Shown one piece after another: positions 1-8,589 of a stretch of 64,000 bases of DNA. Source of the stretch: Roseateles_C aquae (lineage in GTDB: Bacteria; Pseudomonadota; Gammaproteobacteria; Burkholderiales; Burkholderiaceae_C). The position numbers and the translations under genes are program-made. Each line of letters starts with the position of its first letter. Within the stretch, counting starts at the first letter, position 1. The DNA lies in NCBI RefSeq assembly GCF_032337115.1, contig NZ_JAVXZY010000010.1:62001-126000 (forward strand), in the 5' to 3' direction. Under the pieces are notes generated by a model that was not told the origin of the DNA, did no database searches, and saw nothing but the letters and a program-made list of their open reading frames with translations.

Positions 1-1787
1 AGACCGAGGTCTTCGATGAGGACTGCTACCTGGGCCGCGTGGCCATTGCCCGCGATGTGACGCAGCTGCAGCAGGCCACCGAGCAGGCCCGCCGCGCCGC
101 CACTGTGTTCGAGCATTGCGGCGAGGGCATTTTGGTCACCGATGCCGGCTTGCTGATCCAGGACGTCAACCCGGCGCTGTGCGCCATCACCGGCTTCGCC
201 CGCGAGGAGCTGCTGGGTCAGACCGCGCGGCTGTTCCGCGATGGCGAGCAGGACCCCGAGCAGCTCAAGCAGCTGTGGGCGGCGCTGGACCGCGAAGGCA
301 AATGGAGCGGCGAGCTGTCCTGCCGCAACAAGGCCGGCGACGCCGTGCCGCTGTGGGCCACCGTCGTCAAGGTCGAGGCCGAACAGGCGCAGGGCGGCCT
401 GCACTACCTCAGCGTGCTGACCGATATCTCGCGCATCAAGGCCACCGAGGCCGAGCTCTTGCACCAGTCGCTGCACGACAAGCTGACCGGCCTGCCCAAT
501 CTGGCCCTGCTGCGCGATCGCATCGCCCACCAGATCGGCCTGGCCCAGCGCGACCAGACCTGCGTGGCCGTGCTCTATATCGATCTGGACGGCTTCCGCG
601 ACGTCAACGACATTGCCGGCCATGCGGCGGGCGATGAAGTGCTGCGCACCGCCTCGCAGCGCTTCAACAATGTGGTGCGGGCCAGCGATTCGGTCGCGCG
701 CGTCGGCGCTGACGAGTTCGTCGTCGTGCTCTCGGGCCTGGTCGACGAAGAGACGGCGATGCGCCTGGGCGATCGGCTGATCCAGGCGATGGACGAGCCG
801 GTGCTGGTCGGCCAGCAGCGCTTCAATGTGGGTGCCAGCATCGGCCTGGCGCTGTTCCCGGCCGATGGTGTCGATGTTGACGAGCTGCTGCGCAATGCCG
901 AGGCGGCGATGTGTCGCGCCAAGGTCAGCGCCCGCAATACCGTGCAGGCCTACCGGCCGGAGCTGACGCTGGCCGTGCAGCAGCGCTTCGAGCTGACCCA
1001 TGCGCTGCGCCATGCCAACGAGGCGGCCCAGTTCCGTTTGGAATACCAGCCCCAGGTGCGGCTGTCCGATGGCGCACTGGTTGGCGCTGAGGCCCTGCTG
1101 CGCTGGCGCCACCCAACCCGCGGGCCGATCTCGCCGGCCGAGTTCATCCCGCTGGCCGAAGACACCGGCCTGATCATCCCGATCGGCCGCTGGGTGCTGG
1201 AGCAGGCCTGCGCCCAGGCGGCGCGTTGGCAGGGCCAGCCGGGCAAGCCGCAGCAGATCGCCGTCAATGTCTCGGCGCGCCAGATGCGCCAGCCGGACTT
1301 CATCGAGACGGTCGACTACATCTTGGCGCTGACCGGCTGCCCGCCGCGCGCGCTGGAGCTGGAGGTGACCGAAAGCCTGCTGCTGGAAGACGCCGAACAG
1401 GCCATCAACCTGCTCAGCCAGCTGGCCCAGCGCGGCGTGCGGGTGGCGATCGACGATTTCGGCACCGGCTATTCCTCGCTGTCCTATCTGAAGCGGATGC
1501 CGGTGCAGACGCTGAAGATCGACCGCAGCTTTGTCCAGGAACTGGGCAGCGATGCCAACGTCGCCGCCATCGCCCGCACGGTGATCGTGCTGGCGCGCAG
1601 CCTCAACCTGGACGTGCTGGCCGAAGGCGTGGAAACCGCCGAGCAGGCCGCCTGGCTGAAGCGCGAGGGCTGCGACTGGGCCCAGGGCTGGCTCTATGGC
1701 CGGCCGATGCCGGCCGAGGACTTTGTGCTGCCAGCGCTTGAACTGCCGGCGCGTAAGGCGCAAATCAAGCACCTGCAGCTGGCCTGA
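1..1787 (+). CDS. PAS-GGDEF-EAL protein, 3' part (cyclic-di-GMP phosphodiesterase likely)
   Basis: The reading frame is open at the left edge (codons start at base 3), so the 5' end lies outside the window. Domains in order are the tail of one PAS domain, a complete PAS/PAC domain (about 110-440), a GGDEF domain (about 470-950) and an EAL domain (about 980-1740). The cyclase signature reads GADEF (705-719) instead of GGDEF, which argues for weak or lost diguanylate cyclase activity. The EAL side looks intact: EALLRW near 1089, NVSARQM, ELEVTES, DDFGTGYSS near 1450 and AEGVET are all present. The likely activity is therefore c-di-GMP hydrolysis tuned by PAS sensing. No membrane segment lies in the visible part; the missing N-terminus could carry one. 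Confidence 0.93.
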   Translation, partial: TEVFDEDCYLGRVAIARDVTQLQQATEQARRAATVFEHCGEGILVTDAGLLIQDVNPALCAITGFAREELLGQTARLFRDGEQDPEQLKQLWAALDREGKWSGELSCRNKAGDAVPLWATVVKVEAEQAQGGLHYLSVLTDISRIKATEAELLHQSLHDKLTGLPNLALLRDRIAHQIGLAQRDQTCVAVLYIDLDGFRDVNDIAGHAAGDEVLRTASQRFNNVVRASDSVARVGADEFVVVLSGLVDEETAMRLGDRLIQAMDEPVLVGQQRFNVGASIGLALFPADGVDVDELLRNAEAAMCRAKVSARNTVQAYRPELTLAVQQRFELTHALRHANEAAQFRLEYQPQVRLSDGALVGAEALLRWRHPTRGPISPAEFIPLAEDTGLIIPIGRWVLEQACAQAARWQGQPGKPQQIAVNVSARQMRQPDFIETVDYILALTGCPPRALELEVTESLLLEDAEQAINLLSQLAQRGVRVAIDDFGTGYSSLSYLKRMPVQTLKIDRSFVQELGSDANVAAIARTVIVLARSLNLDVLAEGVETAEQAAWLKREGCDWAQGWLYGRPMPAEDFVLPALELPARKAQIKHLQLA

Positions 1788-1874
1788 GGCGCCGGCGTGC
1801 GTGGCACCGGCCAGATACAAAAAGCACACACAGGCTTCACGGTGGCCCCGGACGCGTGAACTAAGCTGCGCGCC

Positions 1875-2534
1875 ATGTTTGAAACCCTGCATTCCCCGTC
1901 CGCCCTGTTCTGGCCTTTGCTGACCCGCCTCGGTGAGGCGCAAATCCTGCTGCCGCTGAGCCTGGTGGCGGCGCTATGGCTGGGCCTGCGTGCCGGTCAG
2001 GCGGCGCTGGCGCGGCGCTGGATGTTGGCGCTGGCGGCGGCCGTGGCGCTGACCACGCTGTCCAAGCTCGCCTTCATGGGCTGGGGACTGGGCATTGCCG
2101 CGCTGGACTTCACCGGCTTCTCCGGCCATTCGATGTTTGCTGCAGCCACACTGCCGATGCTGGCCTCTGTGGCTTCGCTGGGCCGGCGCGGCCATGGTCA
2201 GGCGGCCTGGCTGGGCCTTGGGCTGGCGGCGCTGGTGGCTGTTTCGCGTGTTCAGGTGAGTGCACACTCGCCGTCTGAAGCGCTGGCTGGCTTTGCTTTG
2301 GGCGCCTTGGCCAGCTTATATGCCTTGCGATTGGCTGGTCCTTCCAGCCTGCGCGTGCCGCTCTGGTTGCCGCTGGGCGTGCTGGCGATGCTGATCAGCC
2401 TGCCTTTTGCCGCGCCGCGGTCACGGACCCACGACTGGGTGACTGCACTGAGCCTGCAGCTCTCCGGCCGCAGCCAGGCGTTCACCCGGGCCGATCTGCA
2501 CCGGCTCAATGCAGCGCCGGTACAACCGGTCTGA
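1875..2534 (+). CDS. PAP2-family phosphatase, integral membrane
   Basis: A 219-aa protein with about six hydrophobic segments. It carries the type 2 phosphatidic acid phosphatase motifs: a KLAFMGWG stretch near residue 63 (the KX6RP-like position, poorly conserved), SGHSMFAA near residue 82 with the conserved SGH, and SRVQVSAHSPSEALAG near residue 123, matching SRxxxxxHxxxD-like motif III with Glu where Asp is usual. Members dephosphorylate lipid phosphates such as phosphatidic acid or undecaprenyl pyrophosphate on the outer side of the inner membrane. The gene lies 87 bp after the EAL gene and overlaps the convergent small gene by 29 bp. The substrate cannot be told from the sequence. Confidence 0.85.
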   Translation: MFETLHSPSALFWPLLTRLGEAQILLPLSLVAALWLGLRAGQAALARRWMLALAAAVALTTLSKLAFMGWGLGIAALDFTGFSGHSMFAAATLPMLASVASLGRRGHGQAAWLGLGLAALVAVSRVQVSAHSPSEALAGFALGALASLYALRLAGPSSLRVPLWLPLGVLAMLISLPFAAPRSRTHDWVTALSLQLSGRSQAFTRADLHRLNAAPVQPV

Positions 2535-2682
2535 ACGAGTCGAAGCTCAGCTGCAGCGGCCAGGGCAGTTCGGCGACCAGCAAGCCTTGGCGCAAATCCA
2601 GGCTGGACTGGAACCAGCTGCTGTCGGCGATGGCATCCAAGGGCTGCGGGGCAGGCTCGGTGTGGCAGGCGGCTTCTGACAT
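2506..2682 (-). CDS. small uncharacterised protein (58 aa)
   Basis: A short frame starting MSEAACHTEP, with an AGGAG ribosome-binding site eight bases before the ATG at 2682, which decides this start. The protein is soluble-looking and contains a tract around SSWFQSSLDLRQG. Small proteins with a similar SSWF/SLDLR core are, as far as I recall, found in related Burkholderiales, but I know no function for them. The gene is convergent with and overlaps the PAP2 gene by 29 bp, and it lies upstream of the Lrp gene end on the same strand. Its function is unknown. Confidence 0.5.
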   Translation of the reverse strand: MSEAACHTEPAPQPLDAIADSSWFQSSLDLRQGLLVAELPWPLQLSFDSFRPVVPALH

Positions 2683-2825
2683 GAACGGCACTCCTGATGA
2701 AGAATCCGATGCCAGCAGTTTTGGCGCTGTGCCGCCAGGTCGCCATCACCTGCAAAGTGGAATCACTGGGGGCCGGGCCGACCCTCTCCCCCCGCGCATC
2801 CCCCTTCGCGGCGCCGGGCTCCCCC

Positions 2826-3299
2826 TCAAATGGGGAGCGCCGTGGTGTTCTTCACCTCTTCCATCACCGCATAGGTGCGGGTCTCGCGCACGCCGGGCAG
2901 GGTCCAGATCACGCTGCCAATGAATTCACGGTAGGCGCTCATATCGGAGACGCGGGTCTTCAGCAGGTAGTCAAAGCCACCGGCGACCAGATGGCACTCC
3001 AGGATCTCGGGCCGGGCCTGGACGGCGGCCTTGAAGTTGTCCATCACGTCCTGCACGGTGCGGTCGAGCAGGATCTCGATGAAGACCAGCATGGCCGCAC
3101 CCAGCTTGGCCGGGTTCAGTCGGGCCTCGTAGCCGAGGATGTAGCCCTCGCGGGTCAGCCGCTTGACGCGTTCCAGCACCGCGGTGGCCGAGAGATGCAC
3201 CGCCTCGGCCAGTTTCAGATTGGAAATGCGCCCATCCTGCTGCAGCACGCGCAGAATGCGCTGGTCGATCTTGTCCAGTCCGGTGTCTTCATCGCTCAT
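2826..3299 (-). CDS. Lrp/AsnC-family regulator, probable proline-responsive regulator of putA
   Basis: A 157-aa protein of usual Lrp length. The N-terminal winged HTH begins at LDKIDQRILRVLQQDGR (residues 8-24) and its recognition helix lies around LSATAVLERVKRL (36-48). The C-terminal half is an RAM/AsnC ligand-binding domain with the GGFDYLLKTRV strand. The ATG at 3299 is chosen because the Lrp fold begins seven residues later; upstream codons are not Lrp-like. It is divergent from putA with about 100 bp between them. Family knowledge: where PutA lacks its own DNA-binding domain, an adjacent Lrp member (PutR) commonly activates it in response to proline. That role is inferred from position. 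Confidence 0.92.
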   Translation of the reverse strand: MSDEDTGLDKIDQRILRVLQQDGRISNLKLAEAVHLSATAVLERVKRLTREGYILGYEARLNPAKLGAAMLVFIEILLDRTVQDVMDNFKAAVQARPEILECHLVAGGFDYLLKTRVSDMSAYREFIGSVIWTLPGVRETRTYAVMEEVKNTTALPI

Positions 3300-3318
3300 G
3301 GTGAATCTTTCGCTACTG

Positions 3319-3354
3319 CTTGGCCGATGATCTGAATTTAATTCATCGGGCAAG
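3319..3354. promoter_or_regulatory. 36-bp inverted repeat between lrp and putA, probable Lrp/PutR operator
   Basis: Arms CTTGGCCGATGA (3319-3330) and TCATCGGGCAAG (3343-3354) are inverted copies matching at 11 of 12 positions. They flank a 12-base AT-rich centre, and the smaller palindrome TGAATTTAATTCA (3333-3345) runs from the centre into the right arm. The element sits midway between the two divergent starts (3299 and 3403), where an autoregulated Lrp-family activator of putA would bind. Binding is inferred, not seen. Confidence 0.6.
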
Positions 3355-3402
3355 CGAATAAAGTGCCGGGCTTCACTACTGTGTCTCTTTTTGGGGATGC
3401 CC

Positions 3403-6400
3403 ATGACCGCCTTTGCCCTGAGCCCTGAATACGCCCGCCTGCCGGACCCCTATCGCGACGAACTGCCGGTGGTGCAGGCCCTGGCGGCCGAACTCAGTGC
3501 GGGCCTGGACTGGCCGGCCGTGATCGACACGGCCACACCCTGGGTCGAGCAGGTGCGCAACAACCCGGCGCCGTTCTGGGCGATGGAGTCGCTGCTGCGC
3601 GAGTACCCGATCAGCAGCGCCGAGGGCCTGGCCCTGATGCGCCTGGCCGAAGCCCTGCTGCGTGTGCCCGATGCGCCGACCGCCATCGCGCTGACCGCCG
3701 ACCAGCTCGGCCGCGCCTCCTTTGACGGCGCCTCCGAAGGCCCGCACAAGATGTTCGCCAGCCTGTCGGCCACGGCGATCTCGCTGTCCAAGAAATTCCT
3801 GCCCGATGCCGAAGGCAGCGGCGGCCTGCTGACCCGCCTGGGCGCACAGACGGTGGTCGGCGCCACGGTGCGCGCGATCCAGCTGCTCGGCCGCCAGTTC
3901 GTGCTGGGCCGCAATATCCGCGAGGCCATGCAGGAGGCCGACAGCGCCCGCAAGGCGCAGCCGCAGCTGAGCTTCTCCTACGACATGCTGGGCGAGGGCG
4001 CCCGCACCGAGCACGATGCGCGCCGCTACCACGCCGCCTACGTCGGTGCGATCGAGGCCATCGCCGGCGGCGCCAAGGCCAGCTCGCCGCAGACGGCTGA
4101 TGGCATCTCGATCAAGCTGTCCGCGCTGTTTACCCGTTATGAGGTGCTGCAGCGCGAGCGCGTGTTTGCCGAGCTGCTGCCGCGCGTCTGGGTGCTGATC
4201 GAGAAGGCCGCGCAGGCCAATATCAATCTGACCATCGATGCCGAGGAAGTCGACCGTCTGGAGATCTCGCTGGACCTGCTCGATGCGCTGGCACAGCGCA
4301 TCGCCACGCATTTCCCGCAGTGGACCGGCTTTGGCCTGGCCGTGCAGGCCTATCAGACCCGCGCGCTGCAGGTGGTGCACGAGGTGGCCGCCATCGCCCG
4401 CAAGCATGGCCTGAAGTTCATGGTGCGCCTGGTCAAGGGCGCGTACTGGGACGGCGAAATCAAGCGCGCCCAGGAAAACGGCCTGGCCGCCTACCCGGTG
4501 TTCACGCACAAGCAGCACACCGATGTCTCCTACCTGGCCTGCGCCCGGGCGCTGATCTCGCACGCCGATGTGATCTACCCGCAGTTCGCCAGCCACAACG
4601 CCGGCACCATTGCCGCCATCGTCCAGATGGCGCGCAAGGCCGGTGCCAAGTTCGAGATGCAGCGCCTGCATGGCATGGGCGAGGGCGTCTATCGCGAGGT
4701 GCTGAAGGACGGCAGCATTCCCTGCCGCGTCTATGCACCGGTCGGTGAACACCGCGACCTGCTCGCCTATCTGGTGCGCCGCCTGCTCGAGAACGGCGCC
4801 AATTCCTCGTTTGTGCACCAGCTGGCCGATGTCAACGTGGCGCCGACCGAGCTGCTGGCCTCGCCGCTGGCGCAGATCCAGTCTCATGTCGCGTTGCCGC
4901 TGCCGCTGGCACTGTTCCAGGATGAGCAGGGCCGCGGCCGGGCCAACTCGGCCGGTGTTGATCTGACCGTGCTGGCGCAGCGTCAACCGCTGTTGCAGGC
5001 GCTGCAGCAGCATGAGCCGCAGCCGGTGGCCGAGGCCACGGCAGACGAGATCGATGCCGCCATGGCCCGCCTGCAGGCTGGCTTTGCAGGCTGGAACGCC
5101 ACAGCAGTGAGCGAGCGCGCCGCCGTGCTGCGCCGCGCCGGCGATCTGCTGCAGGCCCGCCTGCCCGAGTTCTGCGCGCTGCTGGTCAAGGAAGCCTACA
5201 AGACCCAGGCCGACTGCGTGGCCGAAGTCCGCGAAGCCATCGATTTCCTGCGTTATTACGCCGACCAGGCCGAGAGCGAGGCCCCGCGTATGCAGGGCCG
5301 TGGCGTGTTCGTCTGCATCTCGCCGTGGAACTTCCCGCTGGCCATCTTTGCCGGCCAGGTCGTCGCCGCGCTGGTGACCGGCAACACCGTCGCCGCCAAG
5401 CCGGCCGAGCAGACGCCTTTTGTGGCGCTGAAGATGGTTGAGCTGCTGCACGAAGCCGGCGTGCCGGCCGATGCGCTGGTGCTGCTGCACGGCGCTGGCG
5501 AAACCGTCGGTGCCCGGCTGGTGGCCGCGGCGCAGACGGCGGGTGTCTGCTTCACCGGCTCGACCGTGGTGGCGCAAATCATCAACCGCACGCTGGCTGC
5601 CAAGGACGGCAGCGAGATCGTGCCGCTGATCGCCGAAACCGGCGGCATCAATGCGATGGTGGTCGATTCGACGGCGCTGCCCGAGCAGGTCGTCGACGCC
5701 GTGGTGCAAAGCGCCTTCCGTTCGGCCGGCCAGCGCTGCTCGGCGCTGCGCCTGCTGTGCGTGCACGAAGGCATTGCCGAGGGCGTGATCGAGATGATCA
5801 AGGGCGCGGTGCAGGAGCTGTGGGTTGGCCGTCCGGCCGATCTGGCCACCGATGTCGGCCCGGTGATCGACGACGAGGCTTATCAAGGCATCGCCGCCAA
5901 TGTCGAGCGTCTGAAGCGCGAGGCCACGCTGATCGCCGAAGGCCCGGTGCACGATGCCGTGCCGCGTCTGATCCGCCCGATCGCCTTCGAGATCAAGAGC
6001 GTTGCCGATCTGAAGCAGGAAATCTTCGGCCCGGTGCTGCATGTGCTGCGCTGGAGCGGCGAGGTCGATGCGGTGATCGAGCAGATCAATGGCCTGGGTT
6101 ATGGCCTGACGCTGGGCATCCAGACCCGCATCGACAGCCGCGCGCTGCGTCTGGCCGAGCAGGCCCGCATCGGCAATGTCTACGTCAACCGCAACATCAT
6201 CGGCGCCGTCGTCGGCGTGCAGCCCTTTGGCGGTGAAGGCCTGTCGGGCACCGGCCCCAAGGCGGGTGGCCCGAACTATCTGTGGCGCTTCTGCGCCGAG
6301 CCGCAACGCGGTGCCGTGCATGCGGCCGCCGCTGCCGTCGAAGTCAGCGCTTCGGCCCAGCGCCCCGATCTGGCCGCCGCCGTGGCCGCCCAGCACGCCT

Positions 6401-7005
6401 GGAACGACCAGGCCCTGGCCGACCGCGTGGCCTTGCTGCGCCGGGTGGCCGAGAGCCTGGACAACGGTGCCGTCGCCTCGTTGCGCGCTCATGCCCAGCA
6501 GGCCGAGCATGGCCTGCAAACCCAGGCGCTGCCCGGCCCCACCGGTGAGAGCAATGAGCTACGCCTGCATGGCCGCGGCGTGATCGCCGTGCTGGCCCAG
6601 GGCGCCACACCGGCCGAGATCCATGCCGCCATCGCCGCCGCCGTGGTGGCCGGAAATGCCGTCGTGCTGCTGGGCGCCGACAACAGCGAGCGCCTGCGCG
6701 AAGTCTGGCTGCGCGCCGGCCTGCCGGCCGCGCTCTTGAGCCTGCAGCCCGGCGACAACGGCACCCAGAACGCGCTGCTGGCCGATGCGCGGCTGGCCGG
6801 CGTCTGCCTGGCCGGCGCCGCCAACAGCAGCGGCCGTGCCGTGCTGCGTCAGCTGGTGGCCCGCCCCGGCGCCATCCTGCCGCTGATCAGTGCTGCCGAG
6901 GTCGCCAATCCGCGTCAGCAGTACCGCTTTGCTGCCGAGCAGACGCTGACCATCAACACCGCGGCCGCTGGTGGCAATGCGGCTTTGCTGGCCGGCCTGC
7001 ACTGA
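3403..7005 (+). CDS. putA: bifunctional proline dehydrogenase / L-glutamate gamma-semialdehyde dehydrogenase
   Basis: A 1200-aa enzyme that oxidises proline to glutamate: FAD-dependent proline dehydrogenase, then NAD-dependent P5C dehydrogenase, with channelling between sites. The PRODH barrel shows RLVKGAYWDGEIKRAQ, QFASHNAGT and EMQRLHGMGE. The ALDH part shows SPWNFPLAIF, TGNTVAAKPAEQTP and SAGQRCSALR with the catalytic Cys near residue 779. A further 200-residue C-terminal domain resembling a worn ALDH fold follows. There is no N-terminal ribbon-helix-helix domain, so this is the longer non-autoregulating PutA type. The ATG at 3403 follows GGGGA at five bases; an in-frame ATG at 3397 is possible. 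It is transcribed divergently from the Lrp regulator. Confidence 0.97.
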   Translation: MTAFALSPEYARLPDPYRDELPVVQALAAELSAGLDWPAVIDTATPWVEQVRNNPAPFWAMESLLREYPISSAEGLALMRLAEALLRVPDAPTAIALTADQLGRASFDGASEGPHKMFASLSATAISLSKKFLPDAEGSGGLLTRLGAQTVVGATVRAIQLLGRQFVLGRNIREAMQEADSARKAQPQLSFSYDMLGEGARTEHDARRYHAAYVGAIEAIAGGAKASSPQTADGISIKLSALFTRYEVLQRERVFAELLPRVWVLIEKAAQANINLTIDAEEVDRLEISLDLLDALAQRIATHFPQWTGFGLAVQAYQTRALQVVHEVAAIARKHGLKFMVRLVKGAYWDGEIKRAQENGLAAYPVFTHKQHTDVSYLACARALISHADVIYPQFASHNAGTIAAIVQMARKAGAKFEMQRLHGMGEGVYREVLKDGSIPCRVYAPVGEHRDLLAYLVRRLLENGANSSFVHQLADVNVAPTELLASPLAQIQSHVALPLPLALFQDEQGRGRANSAGVDLTVLAQRQPLLQALQQHEPQPVAEATADEIDAAMARLQAGFAGWNATAVSERAAVLRRAGDLLQARLPEFCALLVKEAYKTQADCVAEVREAIDFLRYYADQAESEAPRMQGRGVFVCISPWNFPLAIFAGQVVAALVTGNTVAAKPAEQTPFVALKMVELLHEAGVPADALVLLHGAGETVGARLVAAAQTAGVCFTGSTVVAQIINRTLAAKDGSEIVPLIAETGGINAMVVDSTALPEQVVDAVVQSAFRSAGQRCSALRLLCVHEGIAEGVIEMIKGAVQELWVGRPADLATDVGPVIDDEAYQGIAANVERLKREATLIAEGPVHDAVPRLIRPIAFEIKSVADLKQEIFGPVLHVLRWSGEVDAVIEQINGLGYGLTLGIQTRIDSRALRLAEQARIGNVYVNRNIIGAVVGVQPFGGEGLSGTGPKAGGPNYLWRFCAEPQRGAVHAAAAAVEVSASAQRPDLAAAVAAQHAWNDQALADRVALLRRVAESLDNGAVASLRAHAQQAEHGLQTQALPGPTGESNELRLHGRGVIAVLAQGATPAEIHAAIAAAVVAGNAVVLLGADNSERLREVWLRAGLPAALLSLQPGDNGTQNALLADARLAGVCLAGAANSSGRAVLRQLVARPGAILPLISAAEVANPRQQYRFAAEQTLTINTAAAGGNAALLAGLH

Positions 7006-7039
7006 TCTCATCACCACGCGTCTCCTGCGTGTGAACTTG

Positions 7040-7066
7040 GGCCCGGCACTGCCGGGCCTTCTTTTT
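7040..7066 (+). terminator. Rho-independent terminator of putA
   Basis: The stem GGCCCGGC/GCCGGGCC (7040-7047 and 7051-7058) with the three-base loop ACT is followed by TTCTTTTT. It lies 35 bp after the putA stop codon and before the convergent nitroreductase gene. Confidence 0.85.
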
Positions 7067-7091
7067 GCTCATCCGCGTTGCGCTGCAGGCG

Positions 7092-7775
7092 CTACAACCA
7101 GCTGCTGATCACCTCCAGCGGCTTCTTGATGCCACCGTGCACCGGCACCTGGCAGCCGGGCTTGGGGTAGCCGACGACCAGCAGGATGACCGGCTTTTCG
7201 TTGTCCGGGCGGCCGCAGAGCTTGTTCAGAAAGCCCATCGGGCTGGGCGTGTGGGTCAGCGTGGCGAGGCCGGCGTCGTGCAGGGCGCTGATCAGGAAGC
7301 CGGTGGCGATGCCGACGGACTCGGGCACGTAGTAATGGCTGAAGCGCTCGCCCTGGGCGTCGATGCCGTACTTCTGCGCAAAGATGCAGATCAGCAGCGG
7401 CGCTTCCTCGAGGAAGGGCTTGCTGGCGTCGGTGCCCAGCGGGGCCAGCGCGCGCAGCCATTCCTCGGGCGCGCGGCCGCTGTAGAAGGCGCGTTCCTCT
7501 TCCTCGGCCTCGGCGCGGATGCGCGACTTGATCGCCGGGTCGCTGATGACGGCGAAATGCCAGGGCTGCTGGTTGGCGCCCGAGGGCGCCGTGCCGGCGG
7601 CGAGCAGGCAGTGCTCGATCACCTCGCGGGGCACCGGACGGCTGTCGTAGTCGCGCACGGTGCGGCGGCGGCGCAGTTGTTCGTAATGGGCCAGCGCGCG
7701 GTCGCGCATCTGGTCCTGCGGCATTTCCTGGTAGCCGTTCAGCGGCTCCATGGCCGGTTGCTGTGTGGTGCTCAT
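7092..7775 (-). CDS. nitroreductase-family flavoprotein
   Basis: A 227-aa FMN-dependent nitroreductase-fold protein. RRRRTVRDYDSRPVP (residues 35-49) is the conserved N-terminal FMN phosphate-binding region, AAGTAPSGANQQPW (59-72) the second signature, and the C-terminal part has GRPDNEKPVILLVVGYP. The pattern is closest to the iodotyrosine deiodinase/BluB-like branch rather than NfsA/NfsB; that is judged by eye. The natural substrate is unknown. The gene stands alone: it is convergent with putA and has a 146-bp upstream gap to the PEBP-like gene. Confidence 0.88.
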   Translation of the reverse strand: MSTTQQPAMEPLNGYQEMPQDQMRDRALAHYEQLRRRRTVRDYDSRPVPREVIEHCLLAAGTAPSGANQQPWHFAVISDPAIKSRIRAEAEEEERAFYSGRAPEEWLRALAPLGTDASKPFLEEAPLLICIFAQKYGIDAQGERFSHYYVPESVGIATGFLISALHDAGLATLTHTPSPMGFLNKLCGRPDNEKPVILLVVGYPKPGCQVPVHGGIKKPLEVISSWL

Positions 7776-7921
7776 GAGCTCCTCCGTAAGTGATGGCCCT
7801 CCGCCAGCCTGCCGGCTCTCTAACCTGTTTGTGACAGGCCGGGCGGCGATGGCGGGCGCAAGGATAGCGCTACCGCGGCACTTCGGCCATTGGCAGCAAC
7901 ACGGGGAGCGGGGCCGCAGCC

Positions 7922-8494
7922 TTAGCGCCCGGCCGGGCGGCCGTAGTGGGCGCTGAAGCTGGCGCTGCCCAGGCTGTTGGCGCGGATCATGTAGCCGGCC
8001 AGCGCGGCGGTGGCGTCAGCCGGGACCTCCAGCCGGGCCAGCTTCAGCGCATGGATGGTGAAGATGTAACGGTGTGGCTTGTCGCCCTGCGGCGGGCAGG
8101 TGCCGCCCCAGCCGGCGAAGCCGTAGTCGATGCGCACCTGGCGGGCGCCCTGGGGCAGCCGGGCATCGCCGATGGCACCAGCGCCGGCGGGCAGGGCCTG
8201 GGTCTCGGCCGGCAGGTTGATCACCGACCAGTGCCACCAGCCGGAGCCGGTCGGCGCATCGGGGTCGTAGACGGTGATCGCATAGCTTTGCGTGCCGGCC
8301 GGGGCGTCGCGCCATTGCAGCGCCGGCGAGCGGTTTTCGCCCGTGCAGCCGAAGCCGTTGAACTCGAAGCGGGCCGGCATGCTGCTGTCGGCAGCAATCT
8401 CGGGGCTGCTCAGCTGAAAGCCGGCTGCCTGGCTCAGCGGGCTGATCGCCAGCAGCAGGGCAGGGAGAAGGGCGAAATGGTGAAGGCGTGTCAT
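7922..8494 (-). CDS. YbhB/YbcL-type phosphatidylethanolamine-binding-like protein, exported
   Basis: A 190-aa protein with an N-terminal signal peptide (MTRLHHFALLPALLLAISPLS, cleavage probably after SQAA). The PEBP fold is indicated by FGCTGENRSPALQW, YDPDAPTGSGWWHW (the ligand-site motif) and PPQGDKPHRYIFTIHAL. Bacterial members are called Raf-kinase-inhibitor-like, but their role is unsettled; the periplasmic YbcL-type ones are of unknown substrate. The start at 8494 is preferred over 8530 because the signal peptide begins there. No operon partner is evident. Confidence 0.88.
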   Translation of the reverse strand: MTRLHHFALLPALLLAISPLSQAAGFQLSSPEIAADSSMPARFEFNGFGCTGENRSPALQWRDAPAGTQSYAITVYDPDAPTGSGWWHWSVINLPAETQALPAGAGAIGDARLPQGARQVRIDYGFAGWGGTCPPQGDKPHRYIFTIHALKLARLEVPADATAALAGYMIRANSLGSASFSAHYGRPAGR

Positions 8495-8589
8495 CGTGCT
8501 CAGGGCTATGCAGTGAAACAAGGCCTGCATCTTGGCCGCTGAGGCGTTCGCGCATCAGCCCGGATGTGTCAATCGCTGTGCGCGAGCGG

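Noticed and set aside
3376..6519. A 1047-codon open frame antisense to putA
   Set aside because: It mirrors the high-GC third positions of putA, has low-complexity Gly/Ala/Arg/His content and no recognisable domain.
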